Shown: one piece after another, positions 62,959-64,000 of the stretch | Numbering within the stretch: the first letter of the stretch is position 1 | Layout: each line of letters begins with the position of its first letter | Assembly (NCBI GenBank): GCA_963741505.1 | Contig: CAVUIJ010000043.1 | Span: forward strand, 1 to 64,000 | Reading direction: 5' to 3' | Source: JAKFWF01 sp963741505 | GTDB taxonomy: Bacteria; Pseudomonadota; Alphaproteobacteria; Rhizobiales; Hyphomicrobiaceae | Length of the DNA stretch: 64,000 nt | The notes under the pieces: model-generated | Databases searched by the model: none | What the model saw: only the letters and a program-made list of their open reading frames with translations | What the model was told of the DNA's origin: nothing | Translations under genes and position numbers: made by a program

Positions 62959-63020
62959 GGTGTCAGAGCCCTGCGGGTCTGACACCGCCCCGGGCTGGCG
63001 GCAACGTCGGCCCGTTTTTT
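62959..63020 (+). terminator. katG terminator region
   Basis: GGTGTCAGAGCCC/GGGTCTGACACC (62959-62971/62975-62986) forms a 12-bp stem with one bulge and a three-base loop. Directly after, CGGGC/GCCCG (62991-62995/63010-63014) is followed by TTTTTT (63015-63020), a Rho-independent terminator. Confidence 0.75.
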
Positions 63021-63044
63021 ATGTCGAGCACGGCGCTAACTCGC

Positions 63045-63088
63045 GCAGGGCTTGCGCCCTGCAGCCGACCGGAGGGGCCAGCCCCTCC
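63045..63088. repeat. Double-hairpin REP-like element
   Basis: Two perfect palindromes lie side by side: GCAGGG-CTTGCG-CCCTGC (63045-63062) and GGAGGGGC-CA-GCCCCTCC (63071-63088). The pairing of two hairpins resembles bacterial REP elements. They lie between the convergent katG and hydrolase genes. Confidence 0.55.
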
Positions 63089-63172
63089 GGACCTCCCGAG
63101 ACGTCAAGAAAAGGGAATAGGAGTTCGGGGCAACACGTTCCCCCGAGCGTGTCATCGGCGGCAGCCCGTGGC

Positions 63173-63871
63173 TCAGAGCCAAGCAGCGAGAATTCGATTG
63201 ACCGCCTCAGGCTGCTCCATGGTGGCAAGATGCCCGCTGTCGGGGATGACCTCGAGGCGGCTGCCCGGCATCAGGCCGTGCATTTCCTCCGACACCTTGA
63301 CCGGCGTCAGCGCATCCTGCTCACCGACGATGATCACGGTCGGGCACTTGATGGAGCCGAGGAATGGCCGGTTGTCGGGGCGGCCGAGGATCGCCTGCTG
63401 CTGGCGGACGAAGGCGTTGACGCCGATGCCGTCGGCCATCAGCAGCACGCGGCTCGTCAAGGCCCGGTCGTCGAGCCGATCCTTGTGAACGAGGAATTTG
63501 AGCAGCATGCCCTGCACCGCCCTGACGCCGATCGAGCGGGCGGCGCCGATCAACACAGCCCTGGTCTTCACCTGGTCGGGCCGGTCGGCGCGGGCGTTGG
63601 TGTCGAGCAACGCCAAGCGGGTGATCCGATCCGGCGCCTGGCGCAGCATCTCGAAGGCGATGTAGCCGCCCATCGACAGTCCGGCGAGGGCGAACTTCGG
63701 CGGGGCATTGCGCAGGATGGAGCGGGCGATATCGGGCAAGTTGTCGGCGGTCGTATGATCGGCAACCGTCACCGCGCGCTGACCACTGAAGGCTGCGATC
63801 TGCGGCGCATAAAGGTCGGCGGTGCACAATAGGCCCGGTACCAGCACGAGCGGCTCGGTGGTGACGGTCAT
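63173..63871 (-). CDS. Alpha/beta-fold hydrolase
   Basis: A 232-residue hydrolase with LVLVPGLLC near the start, the nucleophile elbow GLSMGG (Ser near residue 88), the acid in GEQDALTP and the catalytic His in DSGHLA. The fold group includes esterases and ring-cleavage hydrolases; the substrate is not evident. It is convergent with katG, and the 129 bases beyond its start to the window end hold nothing recognisable. Confidence 0.88.
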   Translation of the reverse strand: MTVTTEPLVLVPGLLCTADLYAPQIAAFSGQRAVTVADHTTADNLPDIARSILRNAPPKFALAGLSMGGYIAFEMLRQAPDRITRLALLDTNARADRPDQVKTRAVLIGAARSIGVRAVQGMLLKFLVHKDRLDDRALTSRVLLMADGIGVNAFVRQQQAILGRPDNRPFLGSIKCPTVIIVGEQDALTPVKVSEEMHGLMPGSRLEVIPDSGHLATMEQPEAVNRILAAWL

Positions 63872-64000
63872 GGCGCGCTTCCTTGCCTCGATGATCTTGA
63901 AATCGCCGATCTGCGATCATGGCTGGCCGATTTTGCCATTCGCCGCAGCCCGGTCCACCGTAGATTGGCCTTGAATACAGGTTTTTGTTGCATTTCTCCG

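Overview
The window reads as a GC-rich alphaproteobacterial chromosome. An Irr-type iron-control palindrome in front of a membrane-bound ferritin (mbfA), a GcrA-type zinc domain, a Leu-codon leader peptide in front of leuA, and the divergent mutM/ubiE pair all fit Hyphomicrobiales or a Rhodospirillales-like relative. No rRNA gene or CRISPR array was seen. The genus cannot be fixed by eye.

Layout. Positions 1-1750 are the end of a genomic island: a broken hypothetical gene and a tyrosine recombinase with an in-frame amber codon, ending six bases from the 3' end of a tRNA-Lys gene. Positions 1954-7497 (minus) are the rod-shape operon mreB-mreC-mreD-mrdA-rodA. Positions 7750-9546 hold leuA and its attenuator leader. 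A vapBC toxin-antitoxin pair (9679-10366) comes next, then a minus-strand group of hydantoinase/oxoprolinase subunits, an MFS carrier and a PhzF protein (10387-16798), containing a 260-bp MITE-like element. rimO and a 2-hydroxyacid dehydrogenase follow (16922-19302), then mutM/ubiE.

Positions 21478-30142 form a tightly overlapping purine salvage operon: xanthine dehydrogenase (xdhA, xdhB), a nucleoside-type ABC importer (ATPase and two permeases) and guanine deaminase. Positions 30967-37439 (minus) are an envelope cluster: two MltB-type lytic transglycosylases, a DUF459 SGNH protein and a coiled-coil membrane protein. galE and galU diverge at 38.6 kb, followed by a galactarate-dehydratase-like gene. 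After an orphan RTX-C-like acyltransferase come trpF, trpB and, in place of trpA, a Baeyer-Villiger-type monooxygenase. rsgA and a stand-alone GcrA zinc domain follow. Positions 48012-54708 are a probable sugar-acid catabolic locus: enolase-superfamily enzyme, aldo/keto reductase, SDR, COG4091 SAF dehydrogenase, ectoine-hydroxylase-like dioxygenase, and a divergent UxaA-family dehydratase. The right end carries a MarR-GNAT protein, an EamA exporter, gamma-glutamyltransferase, a DUF1272 protein, RidA, mbfA with its Irr box, katG and an alpha/beta hydrolase.

A caution applies throughout. At least 18 single-base indels break otherwise well conserved genes (phzF, hyuB, mutM, xdhB, an ABC permease, galE, katG and others). 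Their number, and their occurrence in housekeeping genes, suggest assembly or sequencing errors rather than decay. These genes are listed over their full reconstructed span, with the break noted.
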